A stretch of 42,213 nucleotides of DNA from an uncultured Bacteroidota bacterium (GCA_937872515.1 CALMSX010000086.1:1-42213); one strand, 5' to 3'. Positions 17,552-26,593 are shown, numbered from the stretch's first letter. The notes: generated by a model not told the origin, from the sequence alone. Numbers and translations are program-made.

Positions 17552-17602
17552 CTTTCTCAGATTTCCATTTTTAAATTTATTGTTCAAGGAAAATTGTTTC
17601 TT

Positions 17603-17768
17603 ACTGCTAACGGCTCACCGCTTACCGCTCACGGTTCACGGCTAACGGCTTACCGCTTACCGCTGTCCGGATGCCAGCAAACTGTTTACGGTCAGCGGTT
17701 GACCGTTGTCCGTTGCCGGTTGTCCGTGAGCGGTTTACGGTTAGCAGTTGTCCGTTGACGGTCAACGC
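17603..17768. repeat. Inverted array of short degenerate repeats (ACGGY/ACCGC words)
   Basis: The stretch is built of 6-8 base words such as CGGCTAA, CGGTTCA, ACCGCT and CCGTTG. The left half carries them mostly in one orientation and the right half in the reverse complement. Exact arms include ACTGCTAAC at 17603-17611 with GTTAGCAGT at 17740-17748, and ACCGCTCACGG at 17624-17634 with CCGTGAGCGGT at 17724-17734. RNA from either strand could form a long imperfect hairpin. It lies between the convergent sppA and porZ ends and may act as a two-way terminator. Confidence 0.75.
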
Positions 17769-17772
17769 TACA

Positions 17773-20115
17773 TTATTTTACCATGAGAATTTTAGTGACA
17801 ATTACATCTTTGACGGTGGGATCGTTTTCATTGGCGGCAAAAACCAAGTAGACACCCGTGTCTACCCTGGAGCCGGTATAATCATTGCCATCCCAAATGG
17901 CTTGACCGCCCAGGGCCTTACTTTGATGAACGAGCCTACCATTGACATCGGTTATTCTGACATCGGCGTCTCGGGCCAGTCCTTTGATGGCGATGGGGCC
18001 CTGGTATTCAGGGCGGACCGGGTTGGGGTAGGCATAGACGGTTTCTGTATTGATTTTGGCACCGCCGGTTGCATTGGTTTTCAGGCTTTGGATGCCGGAC
18101 TGAGTTGACATGTACATCGTACCCGAATTATTGTCAAATTCAAGGTCTACGATTTGGTTGTTGAGCAGTGCTGAGTTTTCGGTGGTATACCGATAGATTT
18201 GGGTTTCTCCATCAGGAGATTGCACAAAGATGCCATTTCTGGTGCCGAACCATTTGCGGTTGGCGCCATCGGTTTCAATGCTGAATATTTCTTCTGTAAG
18301 TAATAAAAGGGCGGCGATGCTGTCTTCTAAAACTTTTCTCTGGGTACCCCTGCAATCGCTGTCGAAGGGATCGCATTCAAAAACGATGGGGCCTTCAGAG
18401 GTACCTACCCACACATCGCCATTGAGGTCGGTTTCAACACAGTTAACCTGGCTGGAGATGATGGAGTTGGAACTATTGATAAATTTGATGTCATCGTCTG
18501 TGGGGTCGTCGGGAGTGCCATTTTCATTAAAAACCACAACGCCGGGTGAAGAGGCTGTGGTTGCAAACCACTTGTTCCCTCTTTGATCGATGTTGACCTT
18601 GGTGAGAAAGGTAGGGCCGGGGGTAGAAAAGCTGAACCACTGGCCTTCTGCCGTAAAAACAGAAATAGGCTTTTGGGCTCCAAAATTGGCTACCCAGAGA
18701 TTGCCTTCTTCGTCAAATTGCATATGGGTCACCCTTACCTGGGTGGGAGCGCCCACCATGGCCTGGAGTGAACTTTTGATCTTGCCATTGGAAGCATTAT
18801 CGCTAAAAAAGCGCATGGCCTGCGTGGTGGTGTTGTACTCAACAATGCCAGACAGAAAACTGCCCATGTAAATCAGGGAGGTATCTTTGGGGTGGGGTAC
18901 CGCCGTTATAAAGCCTATGATTTCTTTTTCCTTTAAGGCAGGGAAATATTCTTCGTTGATGTTGGTCCAGCTTTGATCCGGATTAAGGATATAAACCCCA
19001 CTTCGGTTGAAGTCTATCTGGTAATTTTCGTTGGCTCCTCCGCCTGCAAATAAAACCCGGTTGGGGGCTATTTCAATATTGGAACACTCCAGCGAGTAAG
19101 GTGAATCGTATTCGATTTTATTGCAACCGCTGTTGATGGTGTTGGTGTATCTGATTTGTCGCCATTCATCGGCGTACCACATTCTGCCCTGTTCGTCTTC
19201 TATGCCGTATAAGGTTCTGTTGATGCAGGAGGCCCCTCCTACAATGACATCACCGGATGCATTGATAAAACGTGCCGTGCTGCTGTATTCATTGTCGCGG
19301 AGTCCGACAGCCAGGTGGGCACCCTCTGCACTCATCCACTGGATGCCGAAGGGTGGTTCAAACTGAAGGTTGATGGCATCGAATTGACCTTGAGTGTTGA
19401 GCACCATGAGCTTGCCATTAACGGTAGCGTACAGCTGGTTGTTAAACACCTCTACCAGGTCTGCTTCATATTTGTCGGGCAGGCCGAAGCTGGTATCCAA
19501 CCACTGCCATCTGGAAAAGTTTTCTTTGCTGTTGTCGTTTCTGGCAATGCGATAAATACCATCATCCAGGGCGGCATAGATGTATTGATTGTCGGCTGTA
19601 ATGGAACTTACGGGTTTGTTGGTAAAGGTGGTAGACCTGAATTCGATGCGCTGCAGGTCGTATTCGATGATGCCAAATGAAGTGGCAAAGTAGGCATACT
19701 TGTCGCCTGTCAGGCAGATGTCGTTGATGGCTTTAGAACCAGCCACTACATTGTTGTCTTTGATGGAAGTGATGTAGTATTTTTCATCGCTGCCCAGCAG
19801 GTCGAAGGCACCACTGTTGTAAACCACAATCAACCAGCCATTGACCTTGTCGTACTTTATTTGAGCCAATTGGGATTCAGAAAGGTCATCTACCTTTGAA
19901 ACGGTGGTGTGGGAGCCATCTTGTTTATCAATATAAATCAGGGCAGTACCGGTAGAAACGATGACTTCATTTTGACTTTGGGTAAGCCAGGCTGCAGATC
20001 TGTAATTGAGGTGGTCTTTCCAGGTGCCAATGGGTCTGAGGTCCTGGGCTAAAACCAGATTGATCGCAGAACAGCATAAAAGGAAAAAAACAAAAGTGCG
20101 CGGCGTGGATGTCAT
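17773..20115 (-). CDS. porZ: Type IX secretion system protein PorZ
   Basis: PorZ is a surface component of the type IX secretion attachment complex, which helps link cleaved cargo to anionic lipopolysaccharide. From the ATG at 20115 the protein has 780 residues: signal peptide (TFVFFLLCCSAINLVLAQ), then the PorZ-type N-terminal beta-propeller start (IGTWKDHLNYRSAAWLTQSQ, IKYDKVNGWLIVVYNSGAFD, KAINDICLTGDKYAYFATSF), a second propeller (about 330-680, with repeats such as NLWVANFG and RKWFGTRNGIFV), and a C-terminal T9SS type A sorting domain (AYPNPVRPEYQGPIAIKGLA ... TDVNGRLVHQSKALGGQAIW). Length and order match known PorZ proteins. A TTG at 20133 is a less likely start. No other por genes are nearby. 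Confidence 0.85.
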   Translation of the reverse strand: MTSTPRTFVFFLLCCSAINLVLAQDLRPIGTWKDHLNYRSAAWLTQSQNEVIVSTGTALIYIDKQDGSHTTVSKVDDLSESQLAQIKYDKVNGWLIVVYNSGAFDLLGSDEKYYITSIKDNNVVAGSKAINDICLTGDKYAYFATSFGIIEYDLQRIEFRSTTFTNKPVSSITADNQYIYAALDDGIYRIARNDNSKENFSRWQWLDTSFGLPDKYEADLVEVFNNQLYATVNGKLMVLNTQGQFDAINLQFEPPFGIQWMSAEGAHLAVGLRDNEYSSTARFINASGDVIVGGASCINRTLYGIEDEQGRMWYADEWRQIRYTNTINSGCNKIEYDSPYSLECSNIEIAPNRVLFAGGGANENYQIDFNRSGVYILNPDQSWTNINEEYFPALKEKEIIGFITAVPHPKDTSLIYMGSFLSGIVEYNTTTQAMRFFSDNASNGKIKSSLQAMVGAPTQVRVTHMQFDEEGNLWVANFGAQKPISVFTAEGQWFSFSTPGPTFLTKVNIDQRGNKWFATTASSPGVVVFNENGTPDDPTDDDIKFINSSNSIISSQVNCVETDLNGDVWVGTSEGPIVFECDPFDSDCRGTQRKVLEDSIAALLLLTEEIFSIETDGANRKWFGTRNGIFVQSPDGETQIYRYTTENSALLNNQIVDLEFDNNSGTMYMSTQSGIQSLKTNATGGAKINTETVYAYPNPVRPEYQGPIAIKGLARDADVRITDVNGRLVHQSKALGGQAIWDGNDYTGSRVDTGVYLVFAANENDPTVKDVIVTKILMVK

Positions 20116-20176
20116 TCCAAAGGTTTGTGCCAAATTAACGAATAACGAACAAATATTATTGGAAGTCCCCCGACGT

Positions 20177-20878
20177 TTACTTTCTTTTTTTGAATTTATT
20201 TTTGTTCATCATCGGCTTCATTGGTCCTTTTTTGCCTTTGTTATTGCCTTTCGGTCCGTAGCCCCTCCAGTTGTTATTGAGTGGAGCAATGTTGGCGCTG
20301 AGCTTATTTTTCATCGAAATGAGGTTTTCGATGCTATAATCATCATCAAAATTCAATTCGTTGTTAGACATTTCTCTCAGGTCCATGATGATGATGTCAT
20401 CACTTACAAAGTGTTCTTTGTTCCAGGTTCTGTAAGCAAGTTTCATATAAGAGGCAATGACTTCAGCATAGGCGTCTCTTTTAGGGCCTGGCTCAAGGGC
20501 TCGGGCATTTTTGATCATTTCCTGGATGTATCTGCCATAATGCCTGTTGTTGAATTGTTTTTGCGGATAAGGCAGGTGGGCTTCCACTTTTATATTATCA
20601 GCCAGGTGGATGGTAATCCCTTCCGGAACGTTGAGGTCGAGGTCGTATCTGGCAATTTTATAAAGGTGGTTCCACAATTTCTCCTGGTAATCTGCCAGCA
20701 ATCGGTTGGCGGGATACATGATGGCAAAGAGGTTTACTATTTCCTCCGCGTATGCTGTTCTTAATTCTTTGTCTTCAATGTCTTTGAGAAAACGCACCAT
20801 GTTTTGTACGTTTCTTCCATATTCTGGTATTAAAAGGTCCTCTTTCTGAGAGTTGTAAACCATTTCGCCTCTGGCCAT
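20177..20878 (-). CDS. DUF4290 domain protein
   Basis: The 233-residue protein matches the DUF4290 family of Bacteroidota: YNSQKEDLLIPEYGRNVQNM at the N-terminus, ELRTAYAEEIVNLFAIMYP, then KLWNHLYKIARYDLDLNVPE and HYGRYIQEMIKNA. The remainder is helical up to about 190. The C-terminus is strongly basic (KKGPMKPMMNKNKFKKRK), suggesting nucleic-acid or ribosome contact, though the function is unknown. It starts 10 bases after the glmS stop, so both are almost certainly on one message. The second methionine at 20863 is an equally possible start. Confidence 0.86.
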   Translation of the reverse strand: MARGEMVYNSQKEDLLIPEYGRNVQNMVRFLKDIEDKELRTAYAEEIVNLFAIMYPANRLLADYQEKLWNHLYKIARYDLDLNVPEGITIHLADNIKVEAHLPYPQKQFNNRHYGRYIQEMIKNARALEPGPKRDAYAEVIASYMKLAYRTWNKEHFVSDDIIIMDLREMSNNELNFDDDYSIENLISMKNKLSANIAPLNNNWRGYGPKGNNKGKKGPMKPMMNKNKFKKRK

Positions 20879-20888
20879 AATGTTGTTT

Positions 20889-22727
20889 TTATTCTACGGT
20901 TACTGATTTAGCTAAATTTCTGGGTTGGTCCACGTCTGTGCCTCTTAGAACTGCCACATAATAACTGAGCAGCTGAAGAGGAATAACAGAAAGCAATGGA
21001 CTAAAGGGTTCCTGGGTTTCAGGAATTTCAATGACATAGTCTGCAATTTCCGCGATTTTGGTATCCCCTTCGAGAACGATGGCGATGACGAGGCCTTTGC
21101 GGGCCTTGACTTCCTGGATATTGGAAACTATTTTTTCATGGGCACTCATGTTGGTGGCGATCACAAAAACCGGCATATTGGTGTCGATAAGAGCGATAGG
21201 GCCGTGCTTCATTTCAGCGGCAGGATAACCTTCCGCGTGGATGTAGGAGATCTCTTTCAGTTTCAGTGCACCCTCCAGCGCTACAGGGAAATTGATACCT
21301 CTTCCCAGATAAAGGGCATTGGTAACATCCTTAATTTCTGAAGCGATGTATTTAATTTTTTCTTTGTTATTGAGTACCTCCTCCACTTTTTGAGGGATGG
21401 CTTCAAAGGCAAAAAGCAATTCTCTGAAATAAGCTTCTGAGATGGTTCCTTTTTGTTTTCCCAGATAGAGGGCCATCAGGGTCAAAACACTGAGTTGGCT
21501 GGTAAAGGCCTTGGTAGAGGCTACTCCGATTTCGGGACCGGCGTGAATGTAGGAACCGCTGTGTGTAAAACGAGCGATAGACGAGCCAATTACATTGACA
21601 ACGCCATACAGGAAGGCTCCTTTTTCTTTGGCCAGCTCGAGGGCGGCCAGGGTGTCAGCGGTCTCACCACTTTGAGAAATGGCAATGACCACATCGTGTT
21701 CATCGAGGATGGGATTGCGGTAGCGGAATTCCGAAGCATATTCTACTTCTACCGGGATACGGGCCAATTCTTCGATGAGGTATTCTGCAATCATGGCACT
21801 GTGCCAGGAAGTACCGCAAGCAACAAAAATGATGCGTTTGGCGTGCATAAACCTGCCTTCAAATTGTTTGAGGCCATTGAGTACTACCCAACCTTCTTCT
21901 GCATTGAGCCTTCCGCGAATACTCTCGGTGATGGTCATCGGTTGCTGGAAAATTTCTTTGAGCATAAAGTGATCAAAGCCTTCTTTTTCCAGTTGCTCTA
22001 TTTTGAGATCAATCTCCTGGATAACTGGAGACTGGATTTCGTTTTTAATGTTTTTGATGGTAAAGCTACCGTCTTTGCGGGCGGTAACTACTTCTTCATC
22101 GTTGAGATACACAACTTTTTTGGTATACTTAACGATGGGAGAGGCATCAGAAGCCAGGTACAATTCATTGTTTCCCACACCCAAAACCAGGGGACTTGAT
22201 TTTCTGGCCCCTACTATGATGTCTGGATTGTTTTTGTCCATGACCACAATGGCATAGGCACCAACAACTTTTTGAAGGGTTTTAATAACAGCTGCTTCGA
22301 GGCTGAGGTTATCAGCAATTTGGTACTGCTCAATGAGGTGGACCATCACTTCCGTATCCGTTTCACTCACAAAAACGTGTCCCAGTTCGATGAGGGCTTT
22401 TTTGATGGCCGCATAGTTTTCGATGATGCCATTGTGCACCAGGGTTAGCCTGCCATTGCCCGAGTGGTGGGGGTGAGCGTTGAGATCGTCCGGTTTCCCG
22501 TGCGTTGCCCAGCGGGTATGACCAATACCGGTGCATCCTTCTGTATTGACGAGGGCGGCTGCATTTTCCAATTCAGCTACCTTGCCTTTCTTTTTGACCG
22601 TTTTGATTTCACCATTGAGAATGCTGATTCCCGCACTGTCATAGCCCCTGTATTCAAGCCTTTTCAGCCCTTCAAGGATGATGGGAAAAGCCTTTTTTTC
22701 CCCAATGTATGCCACAATTCCACACAT
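20889..22727 (-). CDS. glmS: Glutamine-fructose-6-phosphate aminotransferase (isomerizing)
   Basis: GlmS makes glucosamine-6-phosphate from fructose-6-phosphate and glutamine, the first step to UDP-GlcNAc for peptidoglycan and lipopolysaccharide. The 612-residue protein begins MCGIVAYIGE with nucleophile Cys2 after methionine removal. The class II glutaminase domain (1-240) contains YRGYDSAGI, GHTRWATHGKP and NAHPH. Two SIS domains follow, with ACGTSWHSAMIAEYLIEELA, ISQSGETADTLAAL and the C-terminal HAEGYPAAEMKHGPIALID and DVDQPRNLAKSVTVE. Length is normal. It sits between DUF4270 and DUF4290 genes. No glmS ribozyme is visible upstream. Confidence 0.96.
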   Translation of the reverse strand: MCGIVAYIGEKKAFPIILEGLKRLEYRGYDSAGISILNGEIKTVKKKGKVAELENAAALVNTEGCTGIGHTRWATHGKPDDLNAHPHHSGNGRLTLVHNGIIENYAAIKKALIELGHVFVSETDTEVMVHLIEQYQIADNLSLEAAVIKTLQKVVGAYAIVVMDKNNPDIIVGARKSSPLVLGVGNNELYLASDASPIVKYTKKVVYLNDEEVVTARKDGSFTIKNIKNEIQSPVIQEIDLKIEQLEKEGFDHFMLKEIFQQPMTITESIRGRLNAEEGWVVLNGLKQFEGRFMHAKRIIFVACGTSWHSAMIAEYLIEELARIPVEVEYASEFRYRNPILDEHDVVIAISQSGETADTLAALELAKEKGAFLYGVVNVIGSSIARFTHSGSYIHAGPEIGVASTKAFTSQLSVLTLMALYLGKQKGTISEAYFRELLFAFEAIPQKVEEVLNNKEKIKYIASEIKDVTNALYLGRGINFPVALEGALKLKEISYIHAEGYPAAEMKHGPIALIDTNMPVFVIATNMSAHEKIVSNIQEVKARKGLVIAIVLEGDTKIAEIADYVIEIPETQEPFSPLLSVIPLQLLSYYVAVLRGTDVDQPRNLAKSVTVE

Positions 22728-22804
22728 GATAATTTGCGTTGATTCTTAGTGTAAATATAGCTATTAATTCGTATATGTTGTCAATGTCCCACTAACCGCA
22801 GGCC

Positions 22805-24190
22805 TTACTTTTCAGTATAGACTACTTTTAGAGACACCGGCGCCTTGCTGTTCTTAGGTCCTCTCAGGATGGTTCTGCTGATCCTTTCTGAGCGAAGATA
22901 AACGCTAAAGTAAATTTTTCGGTCGAGGGTTGGGTCTTCGATCAAACTTTTCAAGTGTTTGGTGATGTTTACAGCGTATTTTCTTTGATCACCAAAGTCT
23001 CCTTCTACGCCTCCGCCAAAGCCGAGATCAAAGGGAAGGCTTCGGGCAATTACATCTGCTACATCCTGAATAACGACCAGCTTGCCATCTACTTTTTTAC
23101 TTGCAATAATTTGAACCGAAGGTTTTAGTACGCCTGTATTGTAGATAGGATCGTCTGCAATGTTTAATTCAAGCACAGCGTGGTTGATGATTTTATCACT
23201 GAGTGTATTCAGGTCTGGAAGTTCAACGTAAAAATTGGGTCCGGTGACTGACTGGATAAACATCAGACTGTCGCCTTTGGCCTCATCGTTGAGAAAGTTA
23301 TTAACCTCACCTACACTATTGTCTATTTCGAAGGCATTGTATTTGCGTTCATTGAGATAGAAAGAATAAGTAACCTTATCACCGTCTGCTTCGGTGAGGT
23401 AAAAATAAAATTTGGTCACACCACCACTCAATCTGGCGGTGGAAGACATATTAAGGCCAAGGATGGATTCACCTCCTGTCGAAGATGAAATTTTAATGCC
23501 TTTCAACACCTTATACAATTCTTCGTTTTGATCGGATGTGGGGCCTTCCTCGATGATTGGTGTTTTGATAAAATTGTAAGCCCATTGCTGATCCATGCGG
23601 ATTCTAATCTGGGCAGGTACCCTTTGAGAGGTAGAGTCTGCATGACTAATGATGGTCAGAGAGTCTTTGGGAGCGGGTACAAATGATTTTTCCCCGATGA
23701 TTTCAGGTTTAACTGCTAAGGTTTTGGATGCATACAATGTATCTCTGTCGCCATAATCTTCATCGATGGCTTGTACGATAAGATCGTGGGTAACATTGGT
23801 TTTACCATAGTTGCCCAGGGTGTCGTACCCGATAACCAAAACGGCAGAATCCAGGGTCATGGCCTTAAAAGAAGGAACCGATTGATTGGGATTGTATACC
23901 AGTCGACCAAAAAAAGAGGCTTTAAGATTGCCAAAAATGGGATCGTTGATATCTCCAATCAGACCTGTGTTGGGAGTAACAAGATTGGTTCCTGTAGCTG
24001 TGCTGGTGGTATAGGTAAAGCCAATGACATCTTCACCGGGGATGGTCATGGCATTCATTTCGAAGCTGGTTTGGTAGTTCAGATCAAGTTTTTCATTGCT
24101 TAATAGGTCTTCACCAATGTTATTGGCGTCCTGGCATGAAAAGAACAAAAGGCTCAGCGCAGCAGCAGAAAATAAAAATTTGATTTTCAT
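22805..24190 (-). CDS. DUF4270 family lipoprotein
   Basis: From the ATG at 24190 the protein has 461 residues. A lipoprotein signal peptide (MKIKFLFSAAALSLLFFSC) with the acylated cysteine at 19 is followed by CQDANNIGEDLLSNEKL, the TGLIGDINDPIFGNLKASFF segment and LDSAVLVIGYDTLGNYG, which are typical of DUF4270. The rest is beta-rich and shows no catalytic motif. These are exported proteins of unknown function in Bacteroidota. It lies seven bases after the glycogen-synthase-like gene and 77 bases before glmS. The longer frame to 24286 would run into the preceding gene and hide the signal peptide. Confidence 0.86.
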   Translation of the reverse strand: MKIKFLFSAAALSLLFFSCQDANNIGEDLLSNEKLDLNYQTSFEMNAMTIPGEDVIGFTYTTSTATGTNLVTPNTGLIGDINDPIFGNLKASFFGRLVYNPNQSVPSFKAMTLDSAVLVIGYDTLGNYGKTNVTHDLIVQAIDEDYGDRDTLYASKTLAVKPEIIGEKSFVPAPKDSLTIISHADSTSQRVPAQIRIRMDQQWAYNFIKTPIIEEGPTSDQNEELYKVLKGIKISSSTGGESILGLNMSSTARLSGGVTKFYFYLTEADGDKVTYSFYLNERKYNAFEIDNSVGEVNNFLNDEAKGDSLMFIQSVTGPNFYVELPDLNTLSDKIINHAVLELNIADDPIYNTGVLKPSVQIIASKKVDGKLVVIQDVADVIARSLPFDLGFGGGVEGDFGDQRKYAVNITKHLKSLIEDPTLDRKIYFSVYLRSERISRTILRGPKNSKAPVSLKVVYTEK

Positions 24191-24197
24191 AATAGGA

Positions 24198-24995
24198 TTA
24201 AACGGCTTCAATAAACTGGTGGTAAAACCCTTCCACCGCAGCAGGGTGGTTGCTATCTTTGTCAAATCCCAGCACCGGCTTGTCACCGGCCGATTGAGTG
24301 ATCTCGGCTTGTAATTCCTCTTTGCCCGTAATTATGCCATCTGCGTAATAGATGGCGCCGGCATTGAGGTCAATTTTTCCTTCTTTCATAAAAGGAGCCA
24401 GATCTTCTTCAGAAATGTCATTGATGGCTGCAATTTTACCAAACTGATTATTTAACGTTGAACTGACCAGATCTGTGTATGAAGAATACACAACTTTTGA
24501 ATGTCGGAAGATCGGATCGTTTTGATACACCTTTTTTATGTATAGGGGAATCAAAGCCGTAAAGGCACCGTGACAGTGTACAATTTCAGGTGGCCAGCCA
24601 AATTTTTTAACGGTTTCCATGGCTCCTTTGCAAAAGAAAACCAGTCGCTCCGCATTGTCTTCAAACGGCTCATTATTGTCGTTGGTAAACATGTGCTTTC
24701 GCTTAAAAAACTCGTCGTTGTCCAGAAAATACACCTGAAGCCTTGCTCCCGGAATCGAAGCGACCTTGATGATCAGCGGATAATCTTCGTCATTGACGAT
24801 GATATTCATACCAGAGAGACGGACCACTTCGTGGAGGCGATGACGACGCTCATTGATGGTGCCATACTTTGGCATCAGGACGCGGATTTCATGGTTTTTA
24901 TCGTTGACGAACTGTGGAATTTTTTTGAAAACCTCAGATATTTCCGTCACCAGCGTATATGGATCCATTTCCTGCGTGACAAACAAAACTCTCAT
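24198..24995 (-). CDS. Half-size glycogen/starch synthase-like protein (N-terminal domain only)
   Basis: The 265-residue protein resembles the N-terminal GT5 domain of glycogen synthase, the part that binds the acceptor glucan: MRVLFVTQEMDPYTLVTEIS, RVLMPKYGTINERRHRLHEVVRLSG, VYFLDNDEFFKRKHMFTNDN and a PPEIVHCHGAFTALIPLYIK block. The C-terminal GT-B half that holds the ADP-glucose-binding motif of full-length GlgA (about 470 residues) is absent. The frame ends cleanly and the same short form occurs as a recognised Bacteroidota subfamily, so this is a family trait, not a local deletion. Whether it is an active enzyme or a regulatory or binding protein is open. A -7 box at 25047-25054 precedes the gene, which heads the cluster through DUF4270, glmS and DUF4290. 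Confidence 0.85.
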   Translation of the reverse strand: MRVLFVTQEMDPYTLVTEISEVFKKIPQFVNDKNHEIRVLMPKYGTINERRHRLHEVVRLSGMNIIVNDEDYPLIIKVASIPGARLQVYFLDNDEFFKRKHMFTNDNNEPFEDNAERLVFFCKGAMETVKKFGWPPEIVHCHGAFTALIPLYIKKVYQNDPIFRHSKVVYSSYTDLVSSTLNNQFGKIAAINDISEEDLAPFMKEGKIDLNAGAIYYADGIITGKEELQAEITQSAGDKPVLGFDKDSNHPAAVEGFYHQFIEAV

Positions 24996-25046
24996 TCCAA
25001 TGATTTACTTATACAAAACCAGGTTAACACCGGCAAATTTGGGTTG

Positions 25047-25054
25047 CAAAGATA
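25047..25054 (-). promoter_or_regulatory. -7 promoter box heading the GT5-DUF4270-glmS-DUF4290 cluster
   Basis: The minus-strand sequence is TATCTTTG, an exact TAnnTTTG box, 51 bases before the ATG at 24995, giving a leader of about 45 bases. Confidence 0.6.
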
Positions 25055-25180
25055 ATAATAAATATCCACAAAAAACAAAACAAATAACTGTAAATTAACG
25101 AAATACCACCTTTTTTAAGCTGCAAAGTAGTGGCTTTTTAAAAATAAATACTAAGAAACGCCCATATCTTCATCTTATCT

Positions 25181-25188
25181 TACATTTG
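25181..25188 (+). promoter_or_regulatory. -7 promoter box of lipB
   Basis: TACATTTG matches TAnnTTTG 26 bases before the TTG start at 25215. No -33 TTG at normal spacing is seen. Confidence 0.55.
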
Positions 25189-25214
25189 CAGCACTAAATT
25201 GAACAAACAATATT

Positions 25215-25907
25215 TTGTTTTCTGTAAGGTATATAGATTTGTCGGGAAAAAGTTATCAGGAGGCCTGGGATTACCAGACAGGGGTTCATTTAGGGCTAAT
25301 CCGACAAAAAAGAGAGGGTAGTAGCGGCTTTCCGCACCATTTAATCCTATGTGAGCACTATCCTGTTTACACTTTGGGCAAGAGTGGCGACGAAAAACAC
25401 CTGTTATTGAGTCCCGAAGAATGTGAAAAAAGAGGGATCGAATACCACAAGATCAATCGGGGGGGAGATATTACTTATCACGGACCTGGTCAGATCACTG
25501 GATATCCCATCCTGGATTTGGATCAGGTTTATACCGATGTACATCGTTATGTGCGCGAACTCGAAGAAAGTATCATCCGCACCCTTTCCAGATTTGGCAT
25601 CAAAGGCAGTCGCATTGAAGGATATACGGGTGTATGGGTAAAGGCAGATCGGCCTGGCGACCAAAACCGGAAAATCTGTGCCATTGGTGTTCACTTGTCG
25701 AGATGGGTCACTCTGCATGGCTTTGCCCTCAATGTCAATACAGACCTCAGCTTTTTTGACAACATTATACCCTGTGGCATAGCAGATGACGACAAAACGG
25801 TAACATCTATGCAAAAAGAATTAGGCCGAGCCCTGGACATGGATGAGGTGAAAAAAATATTCAAAGAAGAATTTGCAGCCGTATTTGGGTTGGAATATGA
25901 ATCATAA
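25215..25907 (+). CDS. lipB: Octanoyltransferase LipB (TTG start)
   Basis: LipB transfers octanoyl groups from acyl carrier protein to lipoyl domains, the first step in lipoate synthesis for pyruvate dehydrogenase and related complexes. The 230-residue protein carries the family signature RGGDITYHGPGQ at 82-93, catalytic lysine K153 (NRKICAIGVH) and nucleophile C187 (NIIPCGIADDD). The start is a TTG: an in-frame stop lies at 25200-25202 and no ATG precedes the conserved N-terminus (RYIDLSGKSYQEAW). Length is normal. It is divergent from the glycogen-synthase-like gene and precedes the thioesterase by 51 bases. Its product would serve the E2 partner of the pyruvate dehydrogenase at the start of this window. 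Confidence 0.94.
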   Translation: MFSVRYIDLSGKSYQEAWDYQTGVHLGLIRQKREGSSGFPHHLILCEHYPVYTLGKSGDEKHLLLSPEECEKRGIEYHKINRGGDITYHGPGQITGYPILDLDQVYTDVHRYVRELEESIIRTLSRFGIKGSRIEGYTGVWVKADRPGDQNRKICAIGVHLSRWVTLHGFALNVNTDLSFFDNIIPCGIADDDKTVTSMQKELGRALDMDEVKKIFKEEFAAVFGLEYES

Positions 25908-25958
25908 CTTTTGTGGCAAAAAGTTGTTACCCTATAGAGCTGAAATAAAAAAATAGTA

Positions 25959-26486
25959 ATGACAGAGAGAAAAGTAAAGTTAGCATCAGAGTCGAAGACG
26001 ATAATGACAGAAATGATCATGCCCAACGACACCAACCCACTGGGCAATTTGATGGGTGGCTATTTGATGCGATGGATGGATATAGTAGCAGCTATTTGCG
26101 CAGCGAAACATTGCGAATCACAGGTTGTCACTGCGTCTGTTGACAACGTGTCATTTCAGGATCCCATTAAACTCGGGGAAGTAATTACGCTTAACGCCAC
26201 CGTAACGAGGGCGTTTACCACTTCGGTGGAGGTATTTGTAGAAGTGATGGCCAATCGCATTGATGGCACCAATCCCCGAAAATGCAATCAGGCCTATCTT
26301 ACTTTTGTGGCCATCAATCAGCAGACCCTGGTACCTCAGCCAGTGCCGGATCTCAAACCCATCAGCAATGAAGAAACCAAACATTATGAAAGTGCAGCCC
26401 GCAGGAGGGAAATTCGTTTGATCCAGAGTGGCAGGATGAAGCCATCGGAGGCGAAGGAGGTGAAGAGTTATTTTGAAGTGGGGTAA
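25959..26486 (+). CDS. Acyl-CoA thioesterase (hotdog fold, YciA/BACH type)
   Basis: This enzyme hydrolyses acyl-CoA to free acid and CoA in the cytosol. The 175-residue protein shows the single hotdog domain of the YciA/BACH group: MPNDTNPLGNLMGGYLMRWM with the conserved asparagine and the glycine-rich turn on the central helix, then DIVAAICAAKHC, SVDNVSFQDPIKLGEVITL and VFVEVMANRI with CNQAYLTFVAI. The C-terminal 35 residues are charged and helical. Its stop codon forms part of a perfect hairpin (26484-26506). It follows lipB by 51 bases in the same direction, with no terminator clearly between them. Confidence 0.88.
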   Translation: MTERKVKLASESKTIMTEMIMPNDTNPLGNLMGGYLMRWMDIVAAICAAKHCESQVVTASVDNVSFQDPIKLGEVITLNATVTRAFTTSVEVFVEVMANRIDGTNPRKCNQAYLTFVAINQQTLVPQPVPDLKPISNEETKHYESAARRREIRLIQSGRMKPSEAKEVKSYFEVG

Positions 26487-26569
26487 TCCATGCGGAGCAT
26501 GGATTAGTGGTACGCCCCCCCGCTGAGAGCGGGGGGACTAAATGATGAGATGCGAGTGCTCGCATCTCA
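26484..26569. repeat. Cluster of three perfect hairpins
   Basis: Three palindromes follow one another. The first has arms 26484-26493 and 26497-26506 (10 bp, GGA loop) and contains the thioesterase stop codon. The second has 26516-26524 with 26528-26536 (9 bp, GAG loop). The third has 26546-26556 and 26559-26569 (11-base arms; the innermost bases would open into the loop). None has a T tract, so classic termination is unlikely. They look like extragenic palindromes and could stabilise the mRNA 3' end. Confidence 0.85.
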
Positions 26570-26593
26570 ATGTTCAAATGAAATAGATATGGG

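Noticed and set aside
17450..17768. Frames crossing the 17.6-17.77 kb repeat array
   Set aside because: They read the degenerate repeats through a strong terminator and have no family resemblance.
22728..22804. glmS ribozyme upstream of glmS
   Set aside because: The 77-base gap is too short and has no matching structure. The ribozyme is a Firmicutes-type element.
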